From NCBI GenBank assembly GCA_907163345.1, contig CAJQUN010000143.1:124001-188000 (forward strand): DNA of 64,000 nt, in the 5' to 3' direction. This DNA comes from Haberlea rhodopensis. Lineage: Eukaryota; Streptophyta; Magnoliopsida; Lamiales; Gesneriaceae. The translations under genes were made by a program, and so were the position numbers. The notes beneath the pieces were generated by a model. That model searched no databases. It was not told where the DNA came from and saw nothing but the letters and a program-made list of their open reading frames with translations. Below, piece by piece: positions 12,445 through 24,237 of this stretch. Position 1 is the stretch's first letter, and each line of letters starts with the position of its first letter.

Positions 12445-13950
12445 TGTTGGGATATGCCCTAAGACAAGTCATTAGATTTTTTTTTTGACATACAATGTTT
12501 ATGATTTTATGAAATGGCAATTCATTATTATATATTATTCGATTAACTATGCAATGTGAATTAATATATATGTTAATGTCCTTAGAATAATATTGTATTA
12601 TTCTTAAACATTGTCCCTAGTCAAGTATTATCATGAATATGGATAATGATAATACGTATAGACTAGTATGTGTTGATTGATGAATTGTTTATTGATATGA
12701 GATATCAAATCAACACATGGGTACATGTTAGAGAACGATGTACTGGACAGACCCACCATGAGAATGCAACATGGATAGTTATATGATCGTCATATGCAAT
12801 TCTCATAGTGATAATAATGTATGTAATCCTTACGACTTGTGACCATCAGAGATCCCAACATAAGGAGTTATGTATCTTGATATTGTCAAACGTTACCCGT
12901 AACAGGGTAAACTATAAAGGCGACTGTTGGATACACTACGAATTATGTAGAGGGATGTTGACTGATCGAGATAGGATTTGTCCCTCCTATATAACAGGAG
13001 ATGTGTTTGGCCCTTGATCAAGTGAGAACTAAAATGCATGGCCATGCTCGAATGAGTCGATATGAGATATCGAGCTTATTCGTTTATTCTAGTTCTACTT
13101 GGGGATCAAGAAATAAAGATTGAATATACGAGTATGACTATTCCATGACTCGTGTTCAATCTAAACACAAAGGACAAAAGGATTAAGTTACATGGTTAAT
13201 ATTATCACAAGTTCTAAAGGTTATGTCGAGTCATTGACATTCTTGTAATTTGGGTAGCATTGATGTGTTGCTAGATACCGCTCAATGCCTGCGACATAAA
13301 ATTAGATTTTATGTCACTACCAACATTACAAGATCCTATCGGTTCGCACAAAAGATTAAATCGATAAGGGAAATTAAATTCATTGGATGAATTAATTAAT
13401 TAAGAAGAGTCTTAATTAAAAGATTATAAGGATTTAATTAAATCATGGGTTTAGGCCCATGAGGCCTTAAGAAAGCCTTAAACCTTAATTAAATCTTATA
13501 ATATAAATACAAGGTTATGATTAATTTTTTAGAAGACAATTCATATCATTCCAACCTACACAAAAGCAACACACGGCCGCCTCCTCTCCAAGCTCTCTCG
13601 GCTTCATCATAGCCAAAGTGAGTTGTGGTGATTTTCGTGCCATTCCTCGATTTAGAATCGAGTGTGTTTCTTGTTCCGGTTTAAGAACTTGTCTAGCAAC
13701 TTGTTCTTAAACTATCCCTTCATTCGATTTGATCGTGTGGATACCGTTGAGGCAAAACTTGACAAGTTTTGCTAGTGACTCGAAGGAGACGTTGGACGTG
13801 GTGCTGCTCCGTGGAATCTGCTCAAACACGTAACAAGGGTGAGACTTTTGTAAACCTTCATCCGATATGAACCCCTATGTATAGATCCGCGGTTTAGTAA
13901 TCCAAAATTTTATTATTCCGCTGCGTTCCATGCTTGTTGGATTACTTACA
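12445..13950 (+). repeat. 3' LTR of copia element B
   Basis: 1506 bp, TG...CA. Highly similar to 5244-6746, with scattered substitutions and an expanded T-run at 12477-12485. The differences show that the insertion is not very recent. Confidence 0.93.
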
Positions 13951-16120
13951 AGGTCAGTATAGGTTTCAGTGAAAAAGTATTGAAATTGCAGAGTTTGCAT
14001 AATATGAAAGGCGTATTATGAAAGACGCACCTGAATGAGGGTTAGGTGCCCTCTATTTATAGATGTAGAGATATAGTCTCAATCAATATAGAATAAGAGT
14101 TCTAGTCAATCTATAATTGTAGAGTTCGAATCAACATGAAATTGTATTGTTTATGGCAATTTGATCAATGTCTATCTCGAGAATATTGAGATATATCTTC
14201 CAAAAACCTATAACTCCTTTTTGTTTATTAAAATGTGCCCATTTCGTATTTGGGCTATAGCTTGCTTAATCAGATTGGGTCGGTTAAAACCCATTAGATA
14301 GATCGATCACCTATCGAGAGATATCAATGTGAAATAGTGAAATAAAATTTCAGTAAATTAGACAGACATTTCCTTTTTTAAAAAAACAATTAGTAAGGAG
14401 TACTATGCACTTATTATTATATTATCATATGTTGTTGACAAAATATTAAATCTTATGATAAAAAAATGACAAAGTGTGGTTAATATATTAAATTTGTAAT
14501 ATCAAATATCAACAAATTCCACTCTCAAGATTTTAATATTTTTGAAGTCAATATGAAAATTACTCAATTTTTTACATAACAATCCCAACATAAATGTCAT
14601 ATTTTTTTAAATATATATATATACAAAAGATATAGTAGAGAAAAAAATACATTACAATAATATTTTTTGATGATCCACAATTCTTTTGATTATTTAACGA
14701 TATTAATGAAAAATAAAATTATTCACAACAAAATACTAAAAAAATAATAAATAATAATATTAATAATATTAAATATAATAATTATAATAATAATGGTAAT
14801 ATTAGTAATGTCAAAGATATTAATAATAACATTAATTTATTCAGTGAAAGTCTCCATTTTTTGTGTTGATGAGGGAGGGGTATACTGGATAATTCTCTTA
14901 GCTAGGGGCTTAAAACAAGTTATGTTGTAACTAGAGAGTACAGACCTCAAATTTTTTTTATAAATAAATCTCAATATGTGGAGATTTTTGAGCAAGTAAA
15001 AATGTTTTGGAGATTTTTGAGCAAGACGAAAAGATAAATAAATCTCAATATGTATATATTAAATTTGACAGTGCTCTGCTTACAAACCTAAAGTACAAGT
15101 AGCCACAGCAAAAAGTGTACTGTCCCTATATTTGTAGGGACATATGCCAACCTAACCTGGGATGGTGGGTCTTATGACACGTTTCGAAAAACTACTGGCT
15201 TATATTATTAAAATAACCCTAGAAAAAAAAATCGAGATTTTTTTTATTTTTTTTTTAACGTAATTACTTTCTTCCATTTGTCTAAACTATTTTGGAAATT
15301 ATACAAAAAAAAAAAAAATATTTTAGTAACAAAATACAAAATATGCTGCAAAAATAAAAACATATGATTTCAAAAAATTTATTAATTTGAATATTAGAAA
15401 TTATATTATCAATTAGAAGACGTGTTTAAAATATTAAGAAATAAAATACCCAAGGTAATAAAAATAAAATTTATTTTCAAAATAATAAATAAAAGGTAAA
15501 ATTACAAAAAAACAACATATAGTTTGATCTTTTAAAAATTTAAAAAAATTAAAATAGATATTTGGGGTGTCAAAATTCTATTTTTCGAAATCAAACAACT
15601 AGGGAATTTCGATACCCAAAATATTTTTTTATTTTTAAAAATGTACAATAGCTAGGCTAAGATGATCTAAATTTGAGTATGCAAGGCGATGACGTAATTC
15701 GGTAATAAATCTTTGATAAAAATACAAAATCAAGTCAATACAAAGTGTTATAATTCATGAAAGTTGAAGATGTAAACTGTAATTTTTGAAACAATAGTTA
15801 CAAAGTGAAATGTGAACAAAAAAGTTTCCCTAAATAAAATATATAAAAATCATGGTAACTGCTCTATATAGCTATCCCTTAATAATATTATATCATAAAT
15901 ATAAAATATCAATGTTTTTGAAATAATAAAATATCAATTTAGTATGTATGTTTTTTAAAGATAAAATTTATTTTTATTATGTATGTTTATTATAATATAA
16001 TTTTTAAAAATGACTCCAAAACGCTTCGATTACTTCTTGAATGGCCGCTGGTCCTTTTAAATATAAATTAATAAATAATTAAATGAGTTTATTTTAAAAA
16101 TACTTTTAATAATACAAATC
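13951..16120. other. AT-rich intergenic DNA with a truncated promoter-like segment
   Basis: No gene seen. 13951-14350 is less AT-rich and contains a minus-strand TATA box (CTATAAATAGAG read on the minus strand, 14051-14062) whose downstream side runs straight into copia element B, so it may be a promoter cut off by that element. From 14350 on the DNA is very AT-rich, with TAATAATA runs near 14740-14840 and A/T homopolymers. A perfect TGTCCC/GGGACA inverted repeat lies near 15121-15142. Confidence 0.55.
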
Positions 16121-16127
16121 ATAAATA

Positions 16128-16305
16128 CAGTAAAACCTCTCTATAAATTAATATTATTTGGATCATATATTTTTATTAATTTAGAGAGTTTATTAATTTA
16201 TCTAGTATTAAATTAATAATATTGAGATCAAATTGGGACCGTAAAAAAATATTATTTCAGAAAAGTTATTAATTTAACGAGTCTTAATTTATTGAGATTT
16301 TACTA
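16128..16305 (+). mobile_element. Emigrant-like MITE (pogo/mariner type)
   Basis: 178 bp. The left end CAGTAAAACCTCTCTATAAA and the right end (complement of AGTAAAATCTCAATAAATTA) form imperfect terminal inverted repeats of about 24 bp. TA dinucleotides flank both sides (16126-16127 and 16306-16307), as in Tc1/mariner-type insertions. The ends fit what I recall of the Emigrant family. AT-rich, non-coding, and divergent enough to be old. Confidence 0.75.
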
Positions 16306-16330
16306 TATGTTGGTATTTAAAAATGAACAT

Positions 16331-16428
16331 TGTTGCCTAGGCCTTAGTAACCTAGTTGCACCTAAACTGTTCAAATAACACTTGACCTCTAGTTCGAGAC
16401 TCAGTTCTCCTTTGTAAAAAAAATAAAA
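16331..16428 (+). mobile_element. possible tRNA-derived SINE fragment
   Basis: A segment with an A-box-like CTTAGTAACCTAGTTG, then a B-box-like AGTTCGAGACT about 50 bp on, ending in TTTGTAAAAAAAATAAAAA. This arrangement suggests a short SINE with an A-rich tail. No flanking duplication is evident, so the call is tentative. Confidence 0.35.
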
Positions 16429-16953
16429 ATGAACATTGATCAATCGACATCGTTTAATATTATGGATGAATGAGATAAACTATGAATGTGTAATATAATT
16501 ATAGTTCATCCCACCTTGTTCAAATATACCAAATGATGTATATTTATACTATATTGTAAAAACCGTCAGTTGAAGAAAATTAATTTTGATAGTATGTTTG
16601 TCAATTTTTGAATATCAAAAAAATTTATTATGAAATTTATTATATATATATATTTAGTATAAATTATTGTATCTATTGATTATATGTAAAATAACCTTGT
16701 TAAGAAGTAATTTTAATTAAGTATAAAAATCTTATAAACATCATCCTTAATTAGTCTATTTTCTAAAATATATTAAAAAACTTGTATTAAAAAATGAGTG
16801 CAATGCGTAAATTGGCCTGTTAGTTTTTTTTTTATTTGAGAAAACCTGTTAGTTCTTTTAATATATGTGAATACTAACTTTGTAATAAATAAAAAATAAA
16901 TTATTATTTATTTATATTATTATTTTGGGATATTATATTTTCCAGCCCAAGTA

Positions 16954-17243
16954 GGGACCACTTCTTAATTTCAGTCTCAGTTGTTGTCTCCCATGCACGA
17001 CACTGTGAAATTACTAATTAACCCTCAGCTTTTCCTTTTTTCCCATTCTACTCCTATTATGTCACTTGCTTATAGATTGCAACCCCTTTAATCGAATTCG
17101 AAGCCTTCTTTTCAGGCTAACCATTTATCACTCATCTGATCTTTTTTGTCTTTCTTTGTTATTTATTTCTCTTTTTTTCCCCTTTTCTTGTTTGAATCCT
17201 CCCCTTTGGAGGAATCATACACAATTTTGTACAGATCTTTCAG
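16954..17243 (+). promoter_or_regulatory. promoter and first untranslated exon region of the host gene
   Basis: Upstream of the gene at 18055, AT-rich DNA gives way to pyrimidine-rich sequence (17030-17200) typical of plant 5' leaders. GGGACCAC at 16954-16961 matches, on the other strand, the GTGGNCCC core bound by TCP factors; occupancy is unknown. No clear TATA box. A first exon probably ends at CAG 17243, before a donor GTAAAA. Confidence 0.45.
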
Positions 17244-18016
17244 GTAAAATCAAGCTTTATCTCTCTGTTCATGGCCCTCTTTTCGCCCTCAGTGTAGTCA
17301 TAAAGTTGGTGGGCTAGTTTTGAAAAGCTTTTTAAATTATTTTTGTGAAGTATTTTGGGATGTCTCAGATGAGATCTTACCTCAAAATTACGATTAGTGA
17401 TGTGGGTTTGAACTGGAAAATTTCGATTTTAAAGAAAAATCAAGTCTTTTATGTGAAAAAAATATGAGCTCGGATTTTTTTTTTTTGCAGCTTATTATGC
17501 TTTTTTTAGCTGATTTCAATATTTTTTGCAGATCTGCATAGATGAGAAATACTTTTAAATTAATTCTGATTTCATTATTGTTATATACTGAGTTAGATGA
17601 TTTTTTCTATTATTTTTCTGAATTTTCAAGAAAAACCCATACTTCCCCACATATGTCAAAACTCAGAGTCACGAGGATTTCTGTTTGATCTATTGTGCCT
17701 CGGATTATTCAGAAAAATAAAGCAAAACTTTCGGTTTTAACAATAGATCTATATTGGTTTCTTGTTAAATTACTTTAATAATATTTATTTTTTTGAAAAA
17801 GTCAAAAAACCTAAGCTGGCGGCTTGTTACTGATCTTCTTCTTCTTCCATTTGGACTGGATCTCGATTTGAAACAAAGTAAACCAAAATTAAACTAAAAA
17901 ACAGAGTTTAAGATTTATGTGACATTGTTTTCACATCTATTGTTTATGTGTGTTAAAGTTATGTTTTTTTTTCCTGCCCAAGACCTCAAGATCTAACATT
18001 TCTTGGTAATTATCAG
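17244..18016 (+). other. predicted 5'-UTR intron of the host gene
   Basis: Donor CAG|GTAAAAT and acceptor AATTATCAG|GTG enclose 773 bp of T-rich DNA without a long reading frame. The acceptor lies 38 bp before the ATG, a common arrangement for long leader introns in plants. Inferred from splice signals only. Confidence 0.55.
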
Positions 18017-18054
18017 GTGTTTAAGAGAGATTTTTCAATATCTTGAAGAGGAGA

Positions 18055-18986
18055 ATGAATAGGTGCTCGATCCAGCGCAACAGTTTTGCTTCCTCTGAGG
18101 AGATGAGGAATGCTACGGTGGTTTGCCCGAAGCCACGGCGGCTCAGCCGCATCGGTGCCACTGTTAACGATCCTTCTTCCATGAGGTCCCTCAGATGGCA
18201 TGTCAGGTTTATATTTTATATTTTTTAAAACCCTTTTACTCCATTTATTCATTTAATTATTATTTTTAACTTTTTTTAATTGTTTTTTGTTATTTCAACA
18301 GCTATCAGCAAGAAATTTGTGATGTCAAAGCTGGAAATGAGCTGTTGGACATCATCCTTTCAAAGGTTTGTTTCTTGAAAAATAAATTTAAAACGTATTT
18401 TTTTGTTTGTTTGAGGATTAGATGGATCATTAATCTTGTGTGGAGAGTATTTCTTAAAAACGTGAAATCATAGGAAAAACATATGATTTTGATTAACTAA
18501 GCTAATCTAAAATGTCACGGTTTATTTCTGGCCTAAAACCAAGTTCATGTCTTAATTATGTGAACACAAACATGTCACTTTTTCTCACCAATTCCTTTTA
18601 ACTATGCAATAACTTGATGCAAGAAAGTGGTTTGATATATTTTTCTGGTTGGATCTAACAAGAATTTGGTTTCCAATCAATTACAGGGTGGTAGCGTTGA
18701 TCAATCAGTCACACAGTTCGCCTCGTCGCCCCCGTTTTTTTCAGGGTCCCCGCCGAGCCGAGTATCTAACCCGCTAATTCAAGATTCACGATTCGGGGAT
18801 GAGAAATTAGCCCCGGTTTCTCCACGAGCCATCCTGGCCTCGTCAGGGCACGGACCATCCCCATCTTCCACTCGGAAAGGCGGATTCGTTCGTACCAACT
18901 TTGGTAGCAACCCTGCTGTTAGGGTCGAGGGATTCGATTGCCTCGACAGGGATAGGCGTAACCATAGCATCCCCACCTTGGCTTAA
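18055..18986 (+). CDS. conserved plant protein of unknown function, 171 aa, three coding exons
   Basis: Three exons join in frame: 18055-18206, 18302-18365 and 18687-18986, with introns of 95 and 321 bp bounded by GT...AG. The first splits a serine codon. The start is ATGAATAGG (MNRCSIQ); the upstream in-frame codons include no other ATG. The 171-residue product has the motifs VCPKPRRL (about 25-32), LRWH (46-49), KAGNELLDIILSK (60-72), then a proline/serine-rich stretch with SPPFFSGSPPSRVSNPLIQD and RFGDEKL, and a basic end, VRVEGFDCLDRDRR, before SIPTLA. I recall this pattern from small uncharacterised angiosperm proteins such as Arabidopsis At1g13390 and At1g68490, some misleadingly labelled after SecA or histidine kinases. 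There is no signal peptide or membrane segment and no known catalytic domain; it looks largely disordered. It is the only ordinary host gene in the window. No lesion is visible. Confidence 0.85.
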
Positions 18987-19400
18987 ATCAAGTAACCTCA
19001 AAACGAGATCACGGATTTTGGTCACTTTTGATGACCACGAGGGAATCAGATTGATCATTTTGTTAGTGTATATACGACAATGTTTCTCAAGAGTCTTGTA
19101 ACCAAGGGAAATGCTTCTATATGAGAGAAGTTGAGTAGGTAGAAAAATAAGTTTTAAGTGCTTTAAGGTATGTGTGAGAGCTACCCTTCTTTGTAATGGT
19201 GTAAGTAAAGAGATGAAAAGAGGGGAGCTTATTGTAATAGATGTCGATTTTCGGGGTTATTTTCGGTATTTCAAGAAGGAAATATATGTGAAAAATAGGA
19301 ATTTGTTTATATGTTGGTCTTGAGTCATTATCTTTTGTTGGCAAATTCACTTTGTATATGTAATATATTAAATATAATTTCTATTTTTATTGCCAAAAAT
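18987..19400 (+). other. 3' UTR and probable polyadenylation region
   Basis: After the stop the DNA stays T/A-rich, with far-upstream-type TTTGTAATGG near 19190 and AT-rich near-upstream signals (AATATATTAAATATAAT, about 19360-19376). No reading frame of note. The exact cleavage site cannot be fixed from sequence. Confidence 0.4.
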
Positions 19401-21185
19401 ATTCATTGTGATTCTTTGCTTCTTTTCAACGCCAAAGATCGTGGCATGTGCCATTCTGTTTTTTGGATTTGTTTGATGATGCTCTTGCCCTTAGGGACAT
19501 CATCACCATTCATTTGGAACCATTCATTTGGAATCTTTTTTTTAAAAGGAAAAAAAAGATTTCATTTGATGGTGAATGTTGCTCCTGAGGGCAACGAACT
19601 TAAGGATAACAACAAAGTTTCCCTTTTTTGGAACCATGTATGATGTATGTGGTTTAGGCGTCAATTTTGATTCAGTTCGAGTTGTTTGAACATTTAGATC
19701 AAATTCAGATGAATTTGGTCAATTTTGGAAACGCTGATGCTGTCTTTGAGGTAGTGCTCTTGAATGCAACATAAACATTGCCAAAATGGTTGAAGTTTAC
19801 ATATCGTTTGCCGGCAGCCCTTCTCAAAGGGGTATCAACATTTCCAAAATTGACTATTATTTTTTCCAACGTATTATAAAGGCTTGGTTCTCAGTGCTAA
19901 CCATTTAGTTTTTTGGTGTCCTTTTCAAATGGATGTACTATCAAATTTTCCCATAAAATAAATAATAATTTTATATATTTGATAAATTATAATATAAAAA
20001 ATCACGTTATCCACATAAATTATAAATATATTTAATGTAACTGTACATTATTTTAGAAGAAACAACAATAATTATAAGCCAAAGATAACAATAATTATAA
20101 GCCAAGACAAATTAATTATATCGACCATAAAATAATTGTGAGTATTTTTTAAATAATGACTTTATTTTTCTAAAAAAAATGATTTAACTAAAAAAGTAAT
20201 CATATAGCGTATAAATATGCACCACTTACAGTGAGGTGCCAACATATAATATTGTTAATATTGAAGATCTACAGAGGGCATAATTTGTAATTTTTTTTGT
20301 ATAAAAAAATTAATGTCATGATATCTGTATTAATAATAGCTATTAAAAATAAAAATAAAGAAAAATGTTAATTTGTGAGAAGTAAAAAAAAAAAATGAAA
20401 TTATTCGTTTTATGAATCTAGGAAAAAACACAGCTTATCTCATAACTTTTTGCTTCATCATATAAAATAATGAAGACATATTTTTATTTTTTTAATATTA
20501 TTTAACTTAATATACTTTGTTTAGTTTTTCCAAAATTGACATGTATGACTGACAATTTTATTTTACAAACAGCAAAGAACTTTAGATTTATTAACTTGTC
20601 TAATATGGAGTTTAATGATTTTTAATTCAAAACTGACGAATGGGTAAAGTATAATAATAATCCCCTTATGAACTTTTACTAACAAGTATAGTCAAACAAA
20701 AATAGTTATTCGACGAAAATGGTCGTAATACCGTTTTCAGTTAAAAACATACAGAATGAACATGTGAGGTTTGTTGTTGAACGGATATGTGAATAACACG
20801 TATCATTTATATTTTTTTAAAGAAAAAGTGGTCTTGTGACCATGTCCTTTCCATTTTTAAACTAAAAAATAGTCTTATGATCATTTTTGTTAAAATAATA
20901 TTTATAAGATTATATTTATTTATTTTTAAAATTTTAGAACTACTATTATAAATTATAATGATCCAATTTACTGTGATTAAAATTCAGTACATTGAAAAAT
21001 TTGCACCTCATCTTAGAAGGACCTTTTCGCAAATAGCAAATAGCAAATATTTGGGCTACTTAATAACTATTCTTAATGTTTGATACTTTTGCAATCTCTA
21101 CCACAAATCATAATTCAAATATTAAATACATAAGAAAAGTCTTTTTTTATTTTATTTTTAAAGTAAGCCAATTCTAATAATTTTA
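19401..21185. other. AT-rich intergenic DNA
   Basis: About 1.8 kb with no supported gene, RNA or complete mobile element. Homopolymer A/T runs and short AT repeats are frequent, for example near 19970-20400. Open frames here are short and have no family motifs. Confidence 0.6.
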
Positions 21186-22336
21186 TGTTAGAATCAAGGT
21201 AGTATTTAGAAGAGGGTTGAATAAACACCGACTCAAATTGTATTTTCTCCGGTTTACAACAGACTGTTAAGTATTGCGGTATGGTCCTTATTTAATGCAA
21301 GGTAGTGGAAAACTAATAAATAGTATGGAATGTGTCCACCGGGCTTGTGAATAATTAACTGAAGGTAGAAACAAAGTGCAGTAGGGTAAATAACAGAAAG
21401 TAAATGACAATGATTGTTTTTGGAAGTTCGAAGCACAAACACTTCCACGCCTCCCGTTCTTCCTTTTCAGGAAGGTTACACTAGAAGATTTTGGTTTACA
21501 CTATACAACCTACTTAAGCACTCACACAGATTGCCTAAACTCCTCGCCACACAGAATCACAACGATTACAAATGATTTCAGAACGTCTAAGTAACACAAT
21601 GATTTTCTCAACACACTCTCAAAAGATATAATACATGAGTGTTCTTGAGCAGTAGACTTGAATACTTAGATCTTCAAGATCACGTTGAAGGCTCAGATAC
21701 TGCTCTACAAAACTTCAGAATATTTCAGTGAGTGTTCTTGAAGGTTTTTGTTTTGCATGTAGGTGGGTGTATAAGATTCAAAGAAATTTCTTCAACCTGC
21801 TCATTGGCGTATTTATAGAAAGTCTAACGGTAACTATTATTCAATTGGAAAGAACTGCATGGAATCAGCTTCCTGATTTACATCCAAATTTCTTTCATCT
21901 TCTTTCCAACTCCGTTGACAACAGCTAGGTTATTCTAACGATATTGATGACACAGCTATGGTAGTGCGGTGCTCTGTTGTACTATATGTCAGAATAAAAA
22001 CTGTTAAGCTCTTTGTCCTGTTGCACTCTTACATTTGCTGACTTCTCCTTAGTGACTTAGTCTGCTGGACTAAAGTCAACTGATGTCTTCTCAAACATCT
22101 GTTGGTCTCTTCCAGAGATATTGCTAGTGGACTCGCTAGTGGGCTTCGAATACTCTGATCTAGTAGACTTCTACTCTTTGCATCCGATAGACTTCTACTC
22201 TCTGCGTCAGGTAGACTTCTATTGTTTTCATCCGGTAGACTTCTACTCTTTGCATCCGGTAGACTTCTTTGATACAGTAGAAGTTTCGAGTGATAGATGT
22301 TTGTTATCACTAAAACTTAGAAATATGTTCCCAACA
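21186..22336 (-). repeat. SIRE/Maximus-like copia LTR, minus strand
   Basis: Read on the minus strand it starts TGTTGGGAACATATTT and ends CTTGATTCTAACA, 1151 bp with TG...CA ends. Just upstream on that strand lies TTTTGTCATCACAAAATTGG and an AGA-rich tract (22337-22362), the sequence that usually precedes the 3' LTR in SIRE/Maximus elements. The TTCAACCC...TTCTAAATACTACC end is also typical of that group. Only a short internal remnant follows (to about 22420), so this is a truncated element. No matching target duplication (TTTTA and ATTTC). Confidence 0.7.
22160..22272 (-). repeat. tandem repeat inside the SIRE-like LTR
   Basis: About four copies of a roughly 29-bp unit centred on GTAGACTTCTACTCTTTGC, itself an inverted repeat (GTAGA...TCTAC). 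The minus-strand frame across it reads repeated SLPDAKSR-type peptides, which I take as a by-product, not a protein. Confidence 0.6.
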
Positions 22337-22519
22337 ATTTCTCCAATTTTGTGATGACAAAACTTGGCAGTAGAGTCTTTAGCTTGAACGATGATCAGCA
22401 GATACACCTGATAAGAATTATAAGACAACAATAGAGAATATCAATGCAATGCCTGAAATTTAATTACCTAGATTAAATTGAGTTTAATGTAATAATGGAA
22501 GGATAATTGAGAATGAATG
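22337..22519. other. truncated internal remnant and junction DNA
   Basis: 22337 to about 22420 is the remaining internal 3' end of the SIRE-like element on the minus strand (purine-rich tract on that strand). The following 100 bp are unassigned AT-rich sequence up to the start of the next LTR. Confidence 0.5.
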
Positions 22520-23341
22520 TGTAAGGCATCACTACCTTAAGTGTGGGTTAAGTGCGTTAAGAGAGCTAAACATGCATTCATCAGAGTATACGGGTTCATG
22601 TTGATGCCTTGAACTTAATGATTACAGTGCCAAAATAAAATTTCCAAAAAGGAATTAATTACATTCCCACAAAAAGAATGTGAAGCTATAGATTTACTCT
22701 ACTCTGCGTAGAAAGTACACAAAAGAATTCATGTTCATCTATACCGATAGCTCTCCTCACACTGCTCACTGCATCAACCCTGGCCTTAGCCCTCCATGCA
22801 AAATGCACCTACAACAACAACCTCAAACCATGAGCATATAATAATCCATATTCACCACAATATGATTGTAATGTAAAAATGCATAAACTGTAAATACAAA
22901 GCACTTCCTGTCTCAATGCATTTAAAACGCTCCATTGGTTGTCCCTGTATCACAACTCATATTCATAATCATCAGATTATAATATAGTTAATAAATGTCG
23001 TGACATATAACCGGTTTCCATCAATACCAATAACCAATCCCTAGTCTTATTATAACAATGTATTTTAATGCACCTCGCTTGTCATGACCGCGACACTAAT
23101 ACCCCTCGCTTCGACATATCAGCGGCATCAAATAACCTCGCTTTAACATGTACCATCGTTTCAACATATCAGCGGCAAGTATTCTATCATCGCTACGCTA
23201 TGACAGCGGCAAGTATTCTATCATCGCTTCAAATGACAGCGGCAAAGCATTTAAAATCATCACTCGAATATAACAACAACTCATGGGATGTGCACAAGCA
23301 TCAACATATATACATGCAACCACAATGCATAATCCAATATG

Positions 23342-23346
23342 TATAT
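23342..23346. repeat. left target-site duplication of S solo LTR (TATAT)
   Basis: TATAT directly before the LTR start, repeated directly after its end at 25874-25878. Confidence 0.8.
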
Positions 23347-23676
23347 TGTGATGTCCGAGGATTAATGGTGTTAATCCCGGTGTGGTATTAATCCTTGATG
23401 GATTTTTAATTGTGGCAATTAGGAATTAATTGCGGTTTTGGGTCTCCCGAGGTTGTTAAATCGGGCATTTGGAACCGTTGGATCCAAAGGTTGAGATTGT
23501 ATTCTCATTTTGGTGGAAAACCTTTGAGTTGGGTTTTTAGTGGGACTTGGAGTCCGGGTGCCTTATGTTGGGGCCTGTATGGGGATTTGATGTTGGAGAG
23601 AGAGTTTTTGAAAACAGATGATTTTTAATGAATCATGATGTATTTGTGGATGTATTGGTATTTTGGGGCATTTTTG

Positions 23677-23688
23677 CTATATATACCA
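23677..23688 (+). promoter_or_regulatory. TATA box of S solo LTR
   Basis: CTATATATACCA lies about 330 bp into the LTR, followed by a pyrimidine-rich stretch. The S LTR at 52774 and the R LTRs (CTATAAATACCA) have the equivalent box, so U3 is only about 0.35 kb and over 2 kb of each LTR should be transcribed leader. Confidence 0.65.
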
Positions 23689-24069
23689 GTTGGACTCGGG
23701 ATTTCGTCATTCGGAATCCATTCCTCTCCTCTCCCTCACGCCACTCTCTCACCCCAAACCCTTCCCCTTTCCCTTTGATGGGCAAAATCATGGAGGCTCG
23801 TCCTAGGAGCCGGATTTCTCGAAGATAAGTTGGTAAGTTTCTTCCCTCGTCATTGTCTTCGATTTGATAGTGATATGGTGTGTTATGGTTGAGATTTTGG
23901 GTTGGATTTGTGTTTGGGGGTTTTGGGTTAAAATCTAAAATGTTGATTTTAGTGTTTTTATGGAGTTTAAATGTTGTATTTGAGGTGTTGGTGGTGTATG
24001 TGGTGTTGGTTTTGAGTTTGGGTGTCAAAAACACCATGGAAGCTCGAATTTTTCAGAAAATCGCAGGTG

Positions 24070-24237
24070 GCGATCGATCGCCGAGGGGTAGCGATCGATC
24101 GCGACGAGCAGTCCAATTTTTGAAGGCGATGAACAGTGCTGGCGATCGATCGCGAGGATTGGCGATCGATCGCGAGAGGGCACTGGTTGGCCACTGGAGT
24201 GTGGCGATCGATCGCGATAAAGGTGGCGATCGATCGC
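24070..24237. repeat. CGATCGATCG palindrome cluster, S solo LTR (6 sites)
   Basis: Six intact copies of CGATCGATCG, most extended to GCGATCGATCGC, at about 24070, 24091, 24142, 24162, 24204 and 24226: pairs about 21 bp apart separated by larger gaps. They lie in the transcribed part of the LTR. Confidence 0.9.

Larger units (their letters stand above)
5244..13950 (+). mobile_element. Ty1/copia element B, structurally complete, decayed
   Basis: A complete copia element of 8707 bp: 5' LTR (5244-6746), Met-tRNA primer site (6748), 1.7-kb untranslated leader, gag, then protease, integrase, reverse transcriptase and RNase H, a polypurine tract (12432-12443) and a 3' LTR (12445-13950). The pol region has about six lesions. 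The bases flanking the two ends (AATTC on the left, AGGTC on the right) do not form a target-site duplication. The lineage is probably Angela/BARE-like from the LTR start, LTR length and gag type. Confidence 0.95.

Noticed and set aside
16331..16428. A tRNA gene suggested by A-box and B-box-like sequences
   Set aside because: No cloverleaf with a paired acceptor stem or anticodon arm can be drawn; a SINE fragment fits better.
18666..18986. The long frame at 18666 taken as a single-exon gene starting before the third exon
   Set aside because: Its first residues are intronic. The acceptor TTACAG at 18686 and the in-frame joins with the two upstream exons give a better model.
22029..22310. Minus-strand frame with repeated SLPDAKSR peptides
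   Set aside because: It is produced by the 29-bp tandem repeat inside the SIRE-like LTR; there is no start context or known domain.
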